DNA of 64,000 nt from Lachnospiraceae bacterium (GTDB lineage: Bacteria; Bacillota; Clostridia; Lachnospirales; Lachnospiraceae). The stretch covers positions 1 to 64,000 of the forward strand of contig CASJPF010000011.1 in the NCBI GenBank assembly GCA_949383255.1, in the 5' to 3' direction. Below, piece by piece: positions 25,160-34,057 of the stretch; within the stretch, counting starts at the first letter, position 1; the number at the start of each line of letters is the position of its first letter. The notes beneath the pieces were generated by a model. That model was not told the origin of the DNA and did no database searches. It worked only from the letters and a program-made list of their open reading frames with translations. Both the position numbers and the translations under genes were made by a program.

Positions 25160-26220
25160 GTCAGGATATGAACTTGTGGCAAGAACTAGATATCCTTCCA
25201 GATTTAAGTATTCTAGATAAATTGTTACAAGAATTGTTGCCGGGAAAAAATACAAATTCCATGAATTTTATCAAGGATGTATTGATGGGAAACTGGGCGT
25301 TGGACCCAGGATTATTTTGGCGCTATCTTGCAGGAACAATAACGGGTGTTTTTGATGGATGGAAAAGGCTTTTTATATCTGTGCTTGTGCTGTTTATTCT
25401 GGTAGCGTTAGTCAGCAATCTGATGTCTGCTCTAAAAAATGAGGGCGCGGCAAAAGCGGCGAAAACTTTTTTTATTCTCTGTCAGCTTGTAGTTCTAATT
25501 AATGCGTTTCATGAAGTGCTCGACATTGTTGAGGAGGCAATGACGCGGATGCTTGAATTTTTAAAAGTGATGATTCCTGCATATATGATTTGTATCGCTG
25601 CTGCGGGCTCTGGGCTGACAGCTTTGATTTTTTATAAGTTATTGTTAGGTTTTTTGTGCTTGATAGAAGGAATTGTTGCAGCCTCACTGACAACTGTAGT
25701 TGAGGGATATGTAATGCTTGGCGTGGTGGAGAGTATTTGGGGAGAAGAGCGCTTTAAGGGATTGATGGAGATTATTAAAAAAGGGCTGCAATGGGTTTTA
25801 AAAATGATGATTGTAGTGATGTCAGGAAGCGGAATCCTTCAGATTATAATAACGCCTGTGATTGATAAGGCAAACAATACCGTAATCCAAAAAACTGCGG
25901 GTGCAATTCCAGGAATTGGGGATCTTGTAGAATCTGTGTCAAGCGTGACCCTTGCCTCAGCCATTGCAGTAAAAAACAGTTTGGGTGTGTTGATATTGGT
26001 GGTGCTTGTTTTGATGATTGCAGCGCCTGTTTTAAAAGCGTTTATGATTCTTTTTATTATTAAGGTGAGTGGTGCGCTGGGAAGTATTTGCGGAGAACGT
26101 CAGATGATGAAATGCGTCGAGTACATATCTGAGGCAGGATTTATGCTATTAAGAATATTAATAACAGTTACAACTCTATTTTTTATAACAATAGCCGTTG
26201 TGACAAACGCAACAAGTTAG
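25156..26220 (+). CDS. spoIIIAE: Stage III sporulation protein AE
   Basis: Large polytopic subunit of the SpoIIIA complex, 354 residues with about seven to eight hydrophobic segments. It is shorter than the 399-residue Bacillus protein and starts without the N-terminal signal peptide of that homologue. The ATGA overlap with spoIIIAD supports this start. The segment AGAIPGIGDLVESVSSVTLASAIAVKNSLG is the conserved SpoIIIAE core. Confidence 0.93.
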   Translation: MSQDMNLWQELDILPDLSILDKLLQELLPGKNTNSMNFIKDVLMGNWALDPGLFWRYLAGTITGVFDGWKRLFISVLVLFILVALVSNLMSALKNEGAAKAAKTFFILCQLVVLINAFHEVLDIVEEAMTRMLEFLKVMIPAYMICIAAAGSGLTALIFYKLLLGFLCLIEGIVAASLTTVVEGYVMLGVVESIWGEERFKGLMEIIKKGLQWVLKMMIVVMSGSGILQIIITPVIDKANNTVIQKTAGAIPGIGDLVESVSSVTLASAIAVKNSLGVLILVVLVLMIAAPVLKAFMILFIIKVSGALGSICGERQMMKCVEYISEAGFMLLRILITVTTLFFITIAVVTNATS

Positions 26221-26251
26221 ACGAAACTAATATATGGCAGAGGGAGAATTT

Positions 26252-26638
26252 ATGGAGTATCTGGCAGTTGAGGTTAGACGACTTGTATACACTGTAATCT
26301 GTTTTCAATGTCTTATTCAGTTGACGGAAGGCAGCGGTTATCAGAAATATCTAAAACTTTTTTCCTATTTATTGACAATGTGCATCTGTTTTAATGTGAT
26401 TTTTTCTTTTGTGGGGCAAGTTGAAAATAGTTTTTCCGAGGCGGATAAACTGTATGAGCGATGGGAGCAGGAATGGAAGAAAATGACAGAGTTAGACCAA
26501 ATTTATGAGGGGGAGGCATACTATGAGCAGATGTGGGAGGAAAAGATTATAGGTGGGGCACATGCGGAGTATGACAGCAGAAATGGAGGTGAATCGGATG
26601 CTGGAGAGAGTCCGGGACAGGATTCGGTTGGCGATTAA
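26252..26638 (+). CDS. spoIIIAF: Stage III sporulation protein AF
   Basis: Two-helix membrane protein with a cytoplasmic tail, 128 residues. GAGGGAG six bases upstream favours ATG 26252 (MEYLAVEVRRL) over the track start at 26234. The two hydrophobic segments lie in the first 60 residues; a charged helical tail with many Glu follows. It overlaps spoIIIAG by 41 bases. The sequence is poorly conserved in this family, so position in the operon carries much of the assignment. Confidence 0.88.
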   Translation: MEYLAVEVRRLVYTVICFQCLIQLTEGSGYQKYLKLFSYLLTMCICFNVIFSFVGQVENSFSEADKLYERWEQEWKKMTELDQIYEGEAYYEQMWEEKIIGGAHAEYDSRNGGESDAGESPGQDSVGD

Positions 26639-27230
26639 CGGCGGAAATGGAGGAAGAGGAAGACCGACCAAGGAGACGATGTTGATTATTTTTCTGAGCG
26701 GAATATTAATTTTTGTTATTCTGCTGCCAACAGGAGATGGCAACAGCAGCTTTACCGCAAAGAAAAGCCAGAAAAATGTAGAGCATCCGAGCAGTGCAGA
26801 AGATTCACAGAACAATCTAAAAGATGGAAAGAATGAGACAATAGAGGATTATAAAAGGGGACTTGAGCAAGAACTTGAAGAATTTTTGTCTAGCGTGGCA
26901 GGTGTGGGGACAGTGAAGGTACTTATTTATATTAAGGAATCGCCAGAATATGTTGTGGAGAAGGACATTCCTACATCAAATACCATCAATGGAGAAAACA
27001 GTGAGGTTAAAAAGGAGGAGACAACAGTTTATACTGTAAATGGGAATGGCGAGCAAGTGCCTTTTATTGCGCAGACAAAAAGCCCACAGATTGACGGTGT
27101 AGTCATCTCCGCGGAAGGAGCTTATGACGAGGCGATACGACTTCAGATCGTAAAGCTCGTGATGGCGTTGTATGGTGTGGAGGCAAATAAAGTGGAAGTG
27201 CTAAAAATGGGGCAGACAATACAGAATTAA
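26598..27230 (+). CDS. spoIIIAG: Stage III sporulation protein AG
   Basis: Ring-forming, YscJ/FliF-like subunit of the channel, 210 residues. ATG 26598 (MLERVRDRIR) has GGAGG eight bases upstream; the track start at 26553 does not. A membrane helix (LIIFLSGILIFVILL) is followed by a linker and a ring-building domain with SVAGVGTVKVLIYIKESPEYV and the C-terminal block EAIRLQIVKLVMALYGVEANKVEV. Confidence 0.93.
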   Translation: MLERVRDRIRLAINGGNGGRGRPTKETMLIIFLSGILIFVILLPTGDGNSSFTAKKSQKNVEHPSSAEDSQNNLKDGKNETIEDYKRGLEQELEEFLSSVAGVGTVKVLIYIKESPEYVVEKDIPTSNTINGENSEVKKEETTVYTVNGNGEQVPFIAQTKSPQIDGVVISAEGAYDEAIRLQIVKLVMALYGVEANKVEVLKMGQTIQN

Positions 27231-27316
27231 AAAAACAAAAAATAATAAGTCTAAGTAAAGCACGCCCTGAATAAGATAGAAGTAGCAAAGAGAAGCAATA
27301 GGAAGGATATGGTTTG

Positions 27317-28132
27317 GTGAAAAAAATATTAAGAAAAAACCAGATTATGATTACGGCATTGGCGGTGATGATTGCGGTAGCAGGTTATCTCAACTTTGCC
27401 GGCACCAAGATTGGAGAAGAAGATTTTATCTCTGTAGACGGAAGCAGCAGTGAACTTACGTATGAAATCTCTGATGAAGATATGTATGCCATATCGCTTA
27501 GGGAAGATACTGATGGAACAATAACAGACTATGCGTCTGCGGCGGGAGCAGGCCAGGATATTCCAAGTCTTGATACAGATGATGTGACAATCACAGAAAA
27601 TTATCTAAACAGTGATATGGATGCTGCGGCAAACAGCACATTGACTGCGACGTCAACAGACCTTCAGCCAACCGACGAGGCAGCAGATGGAACACTTGCC
27701 TCCAACACAGAGGAATCTGGCGCGACGGTCATTGAACAGGAAGTGCCAGGAGAAGCGATATTTACCAGCGCTTCTGGGGTATCTACCCTTGCGGGTGCAA
27801 AACTGTTAAAAGAGCAGACAAGGGCACAGAATAAGGAATCCTTAATGGAGATTATTCAGAATGCAGATTTGACAGAGGAGGCAAAAAAGGAAGCCGTAAG
27901 CAGTATGATTACACTTACAGAGACTGCACAGAAAGAATCGGATGCACAGATGCTCTTGGAAGCAAAAGGATTTACCCAGACGGTTGTAAGCATCAGTGGT
28001 GATTCTGCGGATGTTATGGTGGGGGCAGCGGATCTCACCGAGGCACAGACTGCACAAATTATAGATATCGTACAACGCAAGACCAATATCTCCGCGGAAA
28101 ATATTATAATTACGGTTTCTGGCACGGAATAA
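27317..28132 (+). CDS. spoIIIAH: Stage III sporulation protein AH
   Basis: Mother-cell membrane protein whose exported YscJ-like domain binds SpoIIQ across the septum. GTG 27317 has GGAAGGA nine bases upstream. The 271-residue protein has one N-terminal membrane helix and a long acidic, Thr/Ser/Ala-rich linker (about residues 45-150). The C-terminal ring domain ends in TAQIIDIVQRKTNISAENII. The linker is longer than in the 218-residue Bacillus protein. Confidence 0.93.
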   Translation: MKKILRKNQIMITALAVMIAVAGYLNFAGTKIGEEDFISVDGSSSELTYEISDEDMYAISLREDTDGTITDYASAAGAGQDIPSLDTDDVTITENYLNSDMDAAANSTLTATSTDLQPTDEAADGTLASNTEESGATVIEQEVPGEAIFTSASGVSTLAGAKLLKEQTRAQNKESLMEIIQNADLTEEAKKEAVSSMITLTETAQKESDAQMLLEAKGFTQTVVSISGDSADVMVGAADLTEAQTAQIIDIVQRKTNISAENIIITVSGTE

Positions 28133-28137
28133 AATCG

Positions 28138-28273
28138 ATTGCAGTTTAGGCAGGTCTGCGCATTTACTGCGCTGACTGTATCAAAACGTAGAGCATGGAA
28201 GCATCTAGCCCCTCGCCGAAGGCGACCTTCAATGGGCTAGATGCCGTAACAGTGAAGGTATCTGAACTGTTGC
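28138..28273. repeat. Interspersed palindromic element, family 1, copy b
   Basis: Second copy of the element at 3825-3960. The central stem reads GCATCTAGCCC/GGGCTAGATGC, where copy a has C-G in place of this T-A pair. The right end TCTGAACTGTTGC is nearly the same; the left end is more diverged. It follows spoIIIAH by five bases. Confidence 0.85.
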
Positions 28274-28293
28274 TAAAACGAAAAAATAAGATG

Positions 28294-28322
28294 TGGAATT
28301 AATTGGATAAATGTGATATACT
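28294..28322 (+). promoter_or_regulatory. Possible prfC promoter
   Basis: TATACT at 28317-28322 with TGGAAT 17 bases upstream, in the 311-bp gap before prfC. Only moderately like the sigma-A consensus. Confidence 0.4.
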
Positions 28323-28348
28323 TAGATGCAATATGTCAGGGCAGCAGC

Positions 28349-28379
28349 CTGTAACAGAAAGACGAAGGTTGAATTGTTC
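28349..28379 (+). repeat. Right-end fragment of repeat family 3
   Basis: TGTAACAGAAAGACGAAGG followed by TTGAATTGTT matches the right end of the elements at 31405, 42553 and 48612. The left part of the element is missing here. Confidence 0.6.
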
Positions 28380-28443
28380 GTGTTAGTGCCATAGGCTCTG
28401 CCTTGATAAAAGAGAATGAAATAGATAGACGGAGGATAGACCA

Positions 28444-30039
28444 GTGAGTAATATTGCAGAGGAAATCAATAAAAGAAGGACGTTTGCCATTATATCGCAT
28501 CCAGATGCTGGCAAGACAACTCTGACTGAGAAGTTTTTGCTGTATGGAGGTGCTATCAATCTCGCAGGGAGCGTTAAAGGCAAGGCTACCGCTAGACATG
28601 CAGTATCAGATTGGATGGAGATTGAGAAGGAGAGAGGTATCTCGGTTACTTCCTCCGTTTTGCAATTTAACTATGACGGTTATTGCATTAATATTCTTGA
28701 CACGCCAGGGCATCAGGACTTTTCAGAAGATACTTATAGAACCCTTATGGCGGCAGATTCGGCAGTGATGGTGATTGACGCGTCAAAGGGTGTTGAGGCA
28801 CAGACAAGAAAATTATTTAAGGTGTGCGGTATGAGAGGCATACCGATTTTTACTTTTATCAATAAATTGGACAGGGATGCAAATGACACGTTTGCGTTGC
28901 TTGATGAGATTGAGAAAGAGCTTGGCATTGCCACTTGTCCTGTAAACTGGCCAATTGGTTCCGGAAAGCGGTTTAAGGGAGTTTACGACAGACATGGAAA
29001 TCATGTACTTACTTTCTCAGATACGCAAAAGGGTACTAGAGAAGGAGAGACAACAGTGATTCCAATGGATGATGAAGCACTGTTACTAAAGAATATTGGT
29101 GACGAGGCCCTCACTACGCTCCGCGATGAAATTGAATTGCTGGATGGAGCAAGCGCGGAATTTGACTTGGAGCAAGTGCGAAATGGAAAGCTAACCCCTG
29201 TATTTTTTGGCTCTGCACTTACGAATTTTGGCGTCGAAGTATTTTTGCAAAATTTTCTAAAAATGGCAACAACGCCGCTTCCAAGAGTTTCACAGGGAGA
29301 GATCATTGACCCTGTTGAGAATGATTTTTCTGCGTTTGTCTTTAAGATACAGGCAAATATGAACAAAGCACACCGGGACAGAGTGGCATTTATGCGCATC
29401 TGTTCCGGCAAATTTGATGCGGGCGCGGAAGTCAAGCATGTGCAAGGCGGAAAAGTGATGCGGCTTTCCCAGCCACAGCAGATTATGGCTGATGAGCGCA
29501 AGATTTTGAGTGAGGCGTATGCGGGGGATATTATCGGTGTGTTTGATCCGGGCATTTTTTCAATAGGGGATACTGTCTGCGCGCCTAAAAATAATATCTG
29601 CTATGAGGGCATACCAACTTTTGCACCGGAGCATTTTGCGCGGGTTCGTCAGATCGACACTATGAAGAGAAAACAGTTTATCAAAGGAGTCAATCAGATT
29701 GCACAGGAAGGCGCGATTCAGATATTTCAAGAATTTAATACTGGTATGGAGGAAATTATTGTAGGAGTTGTGGGTGTTCTGCAATTTGATGTGCTCAAGT
29801 ATCGTTTGGAGAATGAATACAATGTAGAAATTAAACTGGAACCGCTTCCATATGAATATATTCGCTGGATAGAAAACAAAGATGAGGTGGATTTGAACAA
29901 GCTTTCCGGCACATCAGATATGAAGAAAATTCAGGATTTAAAAGGAAATCCGCTTCTTTTGTTTATTAACCAGTGGAGTATTGGTATGACGCTTGATAGA
30001 AACAAAGGGCTAGTGCTCTCCGAGTTTGGCAAAAATTAA
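28444..30039 (+). CDS. prfC: Peptide chain release factor 3
   Basis: Translational GTPase that recycles RF1/RF2 from the ribosome. It has 531 residues, the normal length. G1 is HPDAGKTTLTEK, G3 is DTPGHQDFSEDTYR and G4 is NKLD. The segment KARHAVSDWMEIEKERGIS between G1 and G3 is an RF3 hallmark. The start is GTG 28444 with GGAGGA seven bases upstream. It is separated from spoIIIAH by repeat DNA and appears to be its own unit. Confidence 0.95.
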   Translation: MSNIAEEINKRRTFAIISHPDAGKTTLTEKFLLYGGAINLAGSVKGKATARHAVSDWMEIEKERGISVTSSVLQFNYDGYCINILDTPGHQDFSEDTYRTLMAADSAVMVIDASKGVEAQTRKLFKVCGMRGIPIFTFINKLDRDANDTFALLDEIEKELGIATCPVNWPIGSGKRFKGVYDRHGNHVLTFSDTQKGTREGETTVIPMDDEALLLKNIGDEALTTLRDEIELLDGASAEFDLEQVRNGKLTPVFFGSALTNFGVEVFLQNFLKMATTPLPRVSQGEIIDPVENDFSAFVFKIQANMNKAHRDRVAFMRICSGKFDAGAEVKHVQGGKVMRLSQPQQIMADERKILSEAYAGDIIGVFDPGIFSIGDTVCAPKNNICYEGIPTFAPEHFARVRQIDTMKRKQFIKGVNQIAQEGAIQIFQEFNTGMEEIIVGVVGVLQFDVLKYRLENEYNVEIKLEPLPYEYIRWIENKDEVDLNKLSGTSDMKKIQDLKGNPLLLFINQWSIGMTLDRNKGLVLSEFGKN

Positions 30040-30063
30040 ATAGGAAAAATGGGGCATTAATAA

Positions 30064-31281
30064 ATGAAAAGTAGAATAGTGTTGTTGACAGCGCTGGCTA
30101 GTTGTATCATGCTGCTGATACAGGGGTGTGCAGTGCAAGATAATCAACAAAACGCAACTCTGGAGAAAAAGGGAACAGAGGAGACATGCACGTATGAGCC
30201 GGAACAGCCGGATATGGTACAAACAACAGAGGAGACAACACAGACAGAGGAACCACAAAAATTGCGGGAAGTGTCAGAACTGTATTATGCCTATCATTGT
30301 CTTGACAGAGAAAAACAACAGATTTATCTTGAAATGTTAGATGCGCTTACGGGTATCGAAAGTGGAGTGCATTTATCGACGGTGGACAAGTCCATCTTAG
30401 AGGTTGTGTTTTCCTGCGTGATGAATGATCACCCAGAACTGTTTTATGTGGAGGGGTATCAATATACAGAATATATGACAAACGCTGTTGTCACAGAGAT
30501 AACGTTTAGCGGCACATACTCTATGACAGCGGAAGAGATAGGACAAGTACAACTTTCGATTGTGCAGCGTTTGAGAGATTGTTTTGCGCAGATTCCGTTA
30601 AATGAAGACGAATACAATACTGTCAAATATTTGTATGAATGGCTAATTAACAACACAGAGTATGACAAGTCTGTGGAAAACAATCAGAATATAAGTTCCG
30701 TATTCTTGCAGGGAAAATCTGTGTGTCAGGGATATGCAAAAGCAATGCAATATATGTTGCAGCAAGCAGGCATTCAATGTCTGTTGGTTACAGGGTTTAC
30801 CAATGGTGAGCGGCATGGTTGGAATCTCGTGCGGGTGAATGGCAATTACTATTATCTTGACCCTACTTGGGGAGATGCCTCGTACACTTCAAGTGGGACA
30901 GACACCGCATCGCAGGCGTATGTCCCATCAATTAACTATGATTATTTTCTGGTGACAACAGACGAGATTACAAGGACACACTCGATAGAAAAAGTGGTTC
31001 CGCTTCCTGTTTGCAGTGCACTTGCGGATAACTATTTTGTGCGGGAAGGATTGTATTTTGACAGTTATGATGAGGCAAAGCTTGCACTTATTTTTGACAG
31101 CGATGCAGTAAAATCAGTGGGTAGTGTAACGCTTAAGTGTGACAGTGATGAGACTTATGCATCTCTAGTACAGAATCTAATTACAGAACAAAATATTTTT
31201 GATTTTATAGATAAGCGTGGGGCAAGCATTGCATATACCTTCAATGAAACGCAGCGCACAATTAGTTTGTGGGATTTGTGA
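30064..31281 (+). CDS. Transglutaminase-like lipoprotein
   Basis: Predicted cell-surface lipoprotein of 405 residues with a transglutaminase/protease-like fold. The signal peptide ends in lipobox LIQGC, followed by a Thr/Glu-rich linker. The catalytic triad segments are SVCQGYAKAM (Cys), RHGWNLVRV (His) and YYLDPTWGD (Asp). The C-terminal 100 residues are not recognised. Family members act as peptidases or cross-linkers in the wall; the substrate is unknown. The upstream ribosome site is weak (GGGGC). Confidence 0.85.
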   Translation: MKSRIVLLTALASCIMLLIQGCAVQDNQQNATLEKKGTEETCTYEPEQPDMVQTTEETTQTEEPQKLREVSELYYAYHCLDREKQQIYLEMLDALTGIESGVHLSTVDKSILEVVFSCVMNDHPELFYVEGYQYTEYMTNAVVTEITFSGTYSMTAEEIGQVQLSIVQRLRDCFAQIPLNEDEYNTVKYLYEWLINNTEYDKSVENNQNISSVFLQGKSVCQGYAKAMQYMLQQAGIQCLLVTGFTNGERHGWNLVRVNGNYYYLDPTWGDASYTSSGTDTASQAYVPSINYDYFLVTTDEITRTHSIEKVVPLPVCSALADNYFVREGLYFDSYDEAKLALIFDSDAVKSVGSVTLKCDSDETYASLVQNLITEQNIFDFIDKRGASIAYTFNETQRTISLWDL

Positions 31282-31365
31282 AAAGTAGGAATCGCACAGC
31301 TTGTTACTTCTGAATGGAATAGTAAATTTTGGGAAAAGATATGTAGTATATCACGAATTTTTTCT

Positions 31366-31393
31366 TTGCAAAGCCAAGGGATTTTGATATAAT
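31366..31393 (+). promoter_or_regulatory. Sigma-A-like promoter upstream of asp23
   Basis: TTGCAA (31366-31371), 16 bases, TATAAT (31388-31393). Transcription from here would include the repeat at 31405-31556 in a leader of about 220 bases before the Asp23 gene. Confidence 0.65.
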
Positions 31394-31404
31394 GTAATAA
31401 AATT

Positions 31405-31556
31405 GTTACAGTTCAGCATAGGATTTTGCACTAACTGTAAATTATGGTTTTATAAGCCACGTAAAATAGTTATGAAGTTGAGACATATCAAGCTACAACG
31501 AAGTGGTTTTGCATGGTTTGATGCTCGTAACAGGAAGTCAAAGGCTGAATTGTTGT
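31405..31556 (+). repeat. Interspersed element, family 3, copy a
   Basis: Ends GTTACAGTTCAGC and GCTGAATTGTTGT are imperfect inverted repeats. The core TATCAAGC..CGAAGTGGTTTT..TTGATGCT..GTAACAG is shared with 48612-48752. It occupies the Asp23 leader. Confidence 0.75.
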
Positions 31557-31619
31557 ATAAAATTACTTGCTGCAGGGGATTGCAGAAGTGTGCAAGGAAT
31601 GGATACAGGAGGGAAAGAC

Positions 31620-32006
31620 ATGGAAAAAGAAACGAAAACAGATAAAAATGGATACGCGGTAAATGAGGAGTTTGGCACAGTGAAGATAGCCAATGATGTT
31701 GTTGCCATGATTGCGGGACTCGCTGCCACAGAAGTGGAAGGTGTGGGAGCTATGGCTGGCAATATCACAAATGAGCTGATGGGCAAGGTCGGTATGAAAA
31801 AGCAGACCAAAGGAGTCAAAGTCGATATTTTGGATGGAAATGTATCTGTGGAACTTGCAGTTACATTGGAGTATGGTTATAATATTCCGACTACTTGCAA
31901 TAAAGTCCAGGAGAAGGTAAAGAATGCAATTGAGACAATGACTGGATTTAACGTATCCGATGTAAATATTAGGATTGTAGGAATTAAGATGGCATCAGAC
32001 AAATAA
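31620..32006 (+). CDS. Asp23/Gls24 family envelope stress response protein
   Basis: Small conserved Firmicutes protein of 128 residues. ATG 31620 follows CAGGAGGG at the right distance; the track start at 31503 lies in the repeat. The family core is present (GTVKIANDVVAMIAGLAATE, EGVGAMAGNI, NVQEKVKN-like helix). Asp23 homologues in this nusB-upstream position are cytosolic or membrane-associated and linked to envelope homeostasis. It stops at the edge of a family 2 repeat. Confidence 0.92.
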   Translation: MEKETKTDKNGYAVNEEFGTVKIANDVVAMIAGLAATEVEGVGAMAGNITNELMGKVGMKKQTKGVKVDILDGNVSVELAVTLEYGYNIPTTCNKVQEKVKNAIETMTGFNVSDVNIRIVGIKMASDK

Positions 32007-32114
32007 GGGTGAAAGAAAAAAGAGAAAGGGATAAAATGCAAACACATATCTTTCACCCTTTGTGTTTGCGCCTCAAATGAAAATGCAAGCATTTTCGCCT
32101 GAGGCTTGGTGCAA
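32007..32114 (+). repeat. Structured repeat, family 2, copy b
   Basis: Begins at the base after the asp23 TAA and ends about 24 bases before nusB. Differs from 20630-20738 by one base in an A-run and two or three bases in the last hairpin (GCCTGAGGC instead of GATTGAGGC). Confidence 0.85.
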
Positions 32115-32137
32115 AATATGAATTAGGGAAAAGACAA

Positions 32138-32569
32138 ATGGGCAGAAGAGAGCTTAGAGAACAAATATTTAAGTTTATATTCAGAGTTGAGTTTAACGAC
32201 AGGGAGGAAATGCCGGAACAAGAGCAATTCTTTTTTGAGAACTTGAAGGCGGAGGCACAGGAAAAAGAGTTGCCGCCAATCAGTGAAACGGACACGGCAT
32301 ACATCTCGGACAAGGGCAATCGGATATTGGAAAAGTTGGATGAAATTGATGCGATGATTAATGAGCGGACAAAAGGCTGGACGACACAGAGAATGGGGAA
32401 AGTGGATCTTACAATTCTGCGCCTTGCAGTATATGAGATTATTTTTGACGAGGATGTTCCAACGAGTGTCGCAATCAATGAGGCGGTGGAGCTTGCAAAA
32501 CAATTTGGTCAAGATGAGTCATCGGGCTTTGTCAATGGTGTTCTTGCAAAATTTGCTACAAAAAAATAA
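32138..32569 (+). CDS. nusB: Transcription antitermination factor NusB
   Basis: RNA-binding antitermination protein for rRNA transcription, 143 residues. It starts with MGRRELREQIFKFIFRVEF, the family N-terminus, and contains RLAVYEIIFDEDVPTSVAINEAVELAKQFG. A TTAGGGAAAAG site precedes the ATG. It begins the run nusB-xseA-xseB-ispA-dxs that is common in Firmicutes. Confidence 0.95.
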   Translation: MGRRELREQIFKFIFRVEFNDREEMPEQEQFFFENLKAEAQEKELPPISETDTAYISDKGNRILEKLDEIDAMINERTKGWTTQRMGKVDLTILRLAVYEIIFDEDVPTSVAINEAVELAKQFGQDESSGFVNGVLAKFATKK

Positions 32570-32595
32570 TTGCTGTATGACAGGGAGGCATTTTT

Positions 32596-33885
32596 GTGAG
32601 GCAAAGTGTTTATACGGTTGCACAGGTTAATTCCTACATTAAAAATATGTTTACACAGGATTATATGCTGAGATACCTTTTGGTTAAGGGGGAGATTAGC
32701 AATTGTAAGTATCATTCTTCGGGGCATATCTATTTTACGTTGAAGGATGCAAAAGGAGTGATTGCCTGTGTTATGTTTGCCGGCAATCGCACCGGACTTT
32801 CTTTTCGTTTGGAAGAAGGGCAAATGGTTGTGGTTGGCGGTACAATTGACGTATATGAGAGAGATGGCAGATACCAACTGTATGCGAAGCAAATTGCACT
32901 TGACGGTGCAGGTGTATTATATGAAAAGTTTGACCGCATGAAGCGCAGGTTAGAAGAAATGGGTATGTTTGCAGCGGAGTACAAACAGTCTATACCAGAG
33001 TATATTCAGACGCTAGGAGTTGTGACAGCACCTACAGGGGCAGCAGTTCGGGATATTATCACTATAGCGACAAGACGAAATCCTTATATACAGATTATTT
33101 TGTACCCTGCGATTGTTCAGGGAGATCAGGCTGTGGCGAGCATTGTAAGTGGAATTCGTGCATTGGATCACCTTGGTGTAGATGTGATGATTGTCGGAAG
33201 AGGAGGCGGCTCTATTGAAGATTTGTGGGCATTTAATGAGGAGGCAGTCGCGCAGGCAATTTTTAATTGTAGTGTGCCTGTAATATCGGCAGTAGGGCAT
33301 GAGACGGACACTACAATAGCAGATTTTGTGGCTGATTTGAGAGCGCCAACTCCCTCGGCGGCGGCAGAACTTGCAGTTTTTGATTTTAGGCAATTGATGG
33401 ACAAGTTAACAGTTTATCAATCTACCCTCACACATGCGTTGCAGGTGCAGCTTGAAAGACAACAGAATCGTTTGAGCCAGCTTTGGTTAAAATTAAAATT
33501 TCTAAGTCCAGTCAATCAGATTCAGCAGAAGCGAACATATTGTATGGATTTGGAAGGAAAGCTGGTAGGGTTTATGGAAAATATATTGGTACAACAGAGA
33601 CATAGATTGGCAATTTATGCGGAGCAGTTAAAGGGACTTTCTCCGCTTGACAAACTTAGTCAAGGGTATGCATATGTTGAGGACATGCAGCACAGAGTTG
33701 TCAATGATGTGCACTGTGTGCGACCAGAAGATACTGTTTGTATTTATGTGAGAAATGGTATTGTACAGGCAAAAGTGAAAAGCTGTAGAGAAATAGCGAA
33801 TACAGTTCCTAAAGAAATTTCGATAGACTGTTTTGAGAGAGAGGTAAAGTATGGCGAAGGAGCTGACATTGGAACAGACATTTGA
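32596..33885 (+). CDS. xseA: Exodeoxyribonuclease VII large subunit
   Basis: Catalytic subunit of the single-strand-specific exonuclease, 429 residues. The N-terminal OB-fold reads VKGEISNCKYHSSGHIYFTLKD; the catalytic domain includes VGRGGGSIEDLWAFN and SAVGHETDTTIADFVADLRAPTP. A coiled region follows and the C-terminus holds the short XseB-binding part. The start is GTG 32596 with GGGAGG seven bases upstream. It overlaps xseB by 35 bases. Confidence 0.95.
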   Translation: MRQSVYTVAQVNSYIKNMFTQDYMLRYLLVKGEISNCKYHSSGHIYFTLKDAKGVIACVMFAGNRTGLSFRLEEGQMVVVGGTIDVYERDGRYQLYAKQIALDGAGVLYEKFDRMKRRLEEMGMFAAEYKQSIPEYIQTLGVVTAPTGAAVRDIITIATRRNPYIQIILYPAIVQGDQAVASIVSGIRALDHLGVDVMIVGRGGGSIEDLWAFNEEAVAQAIFNCSVPVISAVGHETDTTIADFVADLRAPTPSAAAELAVFDFRQLMDKLTVYQSTLTHALQVQLERQQNRLSQLWLKLKFLSPVNQIQQKRTYCMDLEGKLVGFMENILVQQRHRLAIYAEQLKGLSPLDKLSQGYAYVEDMQHRVVNDVHCVRPEDTVCIYVRNGIVQAKVKSCREIANTVPKEISIDCFEREVKYGEGADIGTDI

Positions 33886-34057
33886 CAAATTGGAAGATAC
33901 AATTGGCAGATTGCAGCAGGAAGATATTTCGCTGGAAGAATCCTTTCAATTGTACAAGGAGGGCATGAAGCTGATTCAGTCTTGTAATGACAGGATTGAC
34001 AGAGTGGAGAAGGAAGTCCTCAAATTAAATAAAAATGGAGAGTTAGATGAATTTTGA
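33851..34057 (+). CDS. xseB: Exodeoxyribonuclease VII small subunit
   Basis: Helical partner of XseA, 68 residues, the expected size. The pattern LEQTFDKLEDTIGRLQQEDISLEESFQLYKEGMKL is diagnostic. It starts inside xseA with AGAGAGG upstream and ends inside ispA with an 11-base overlap. Confidence 0.95.
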   Translation: MAKELTLEQTFDKLEDTIGRLQQEDISLEESFQLYKEGMKLIQSCNDRIDRVEKEVLKLNKNGELDEF

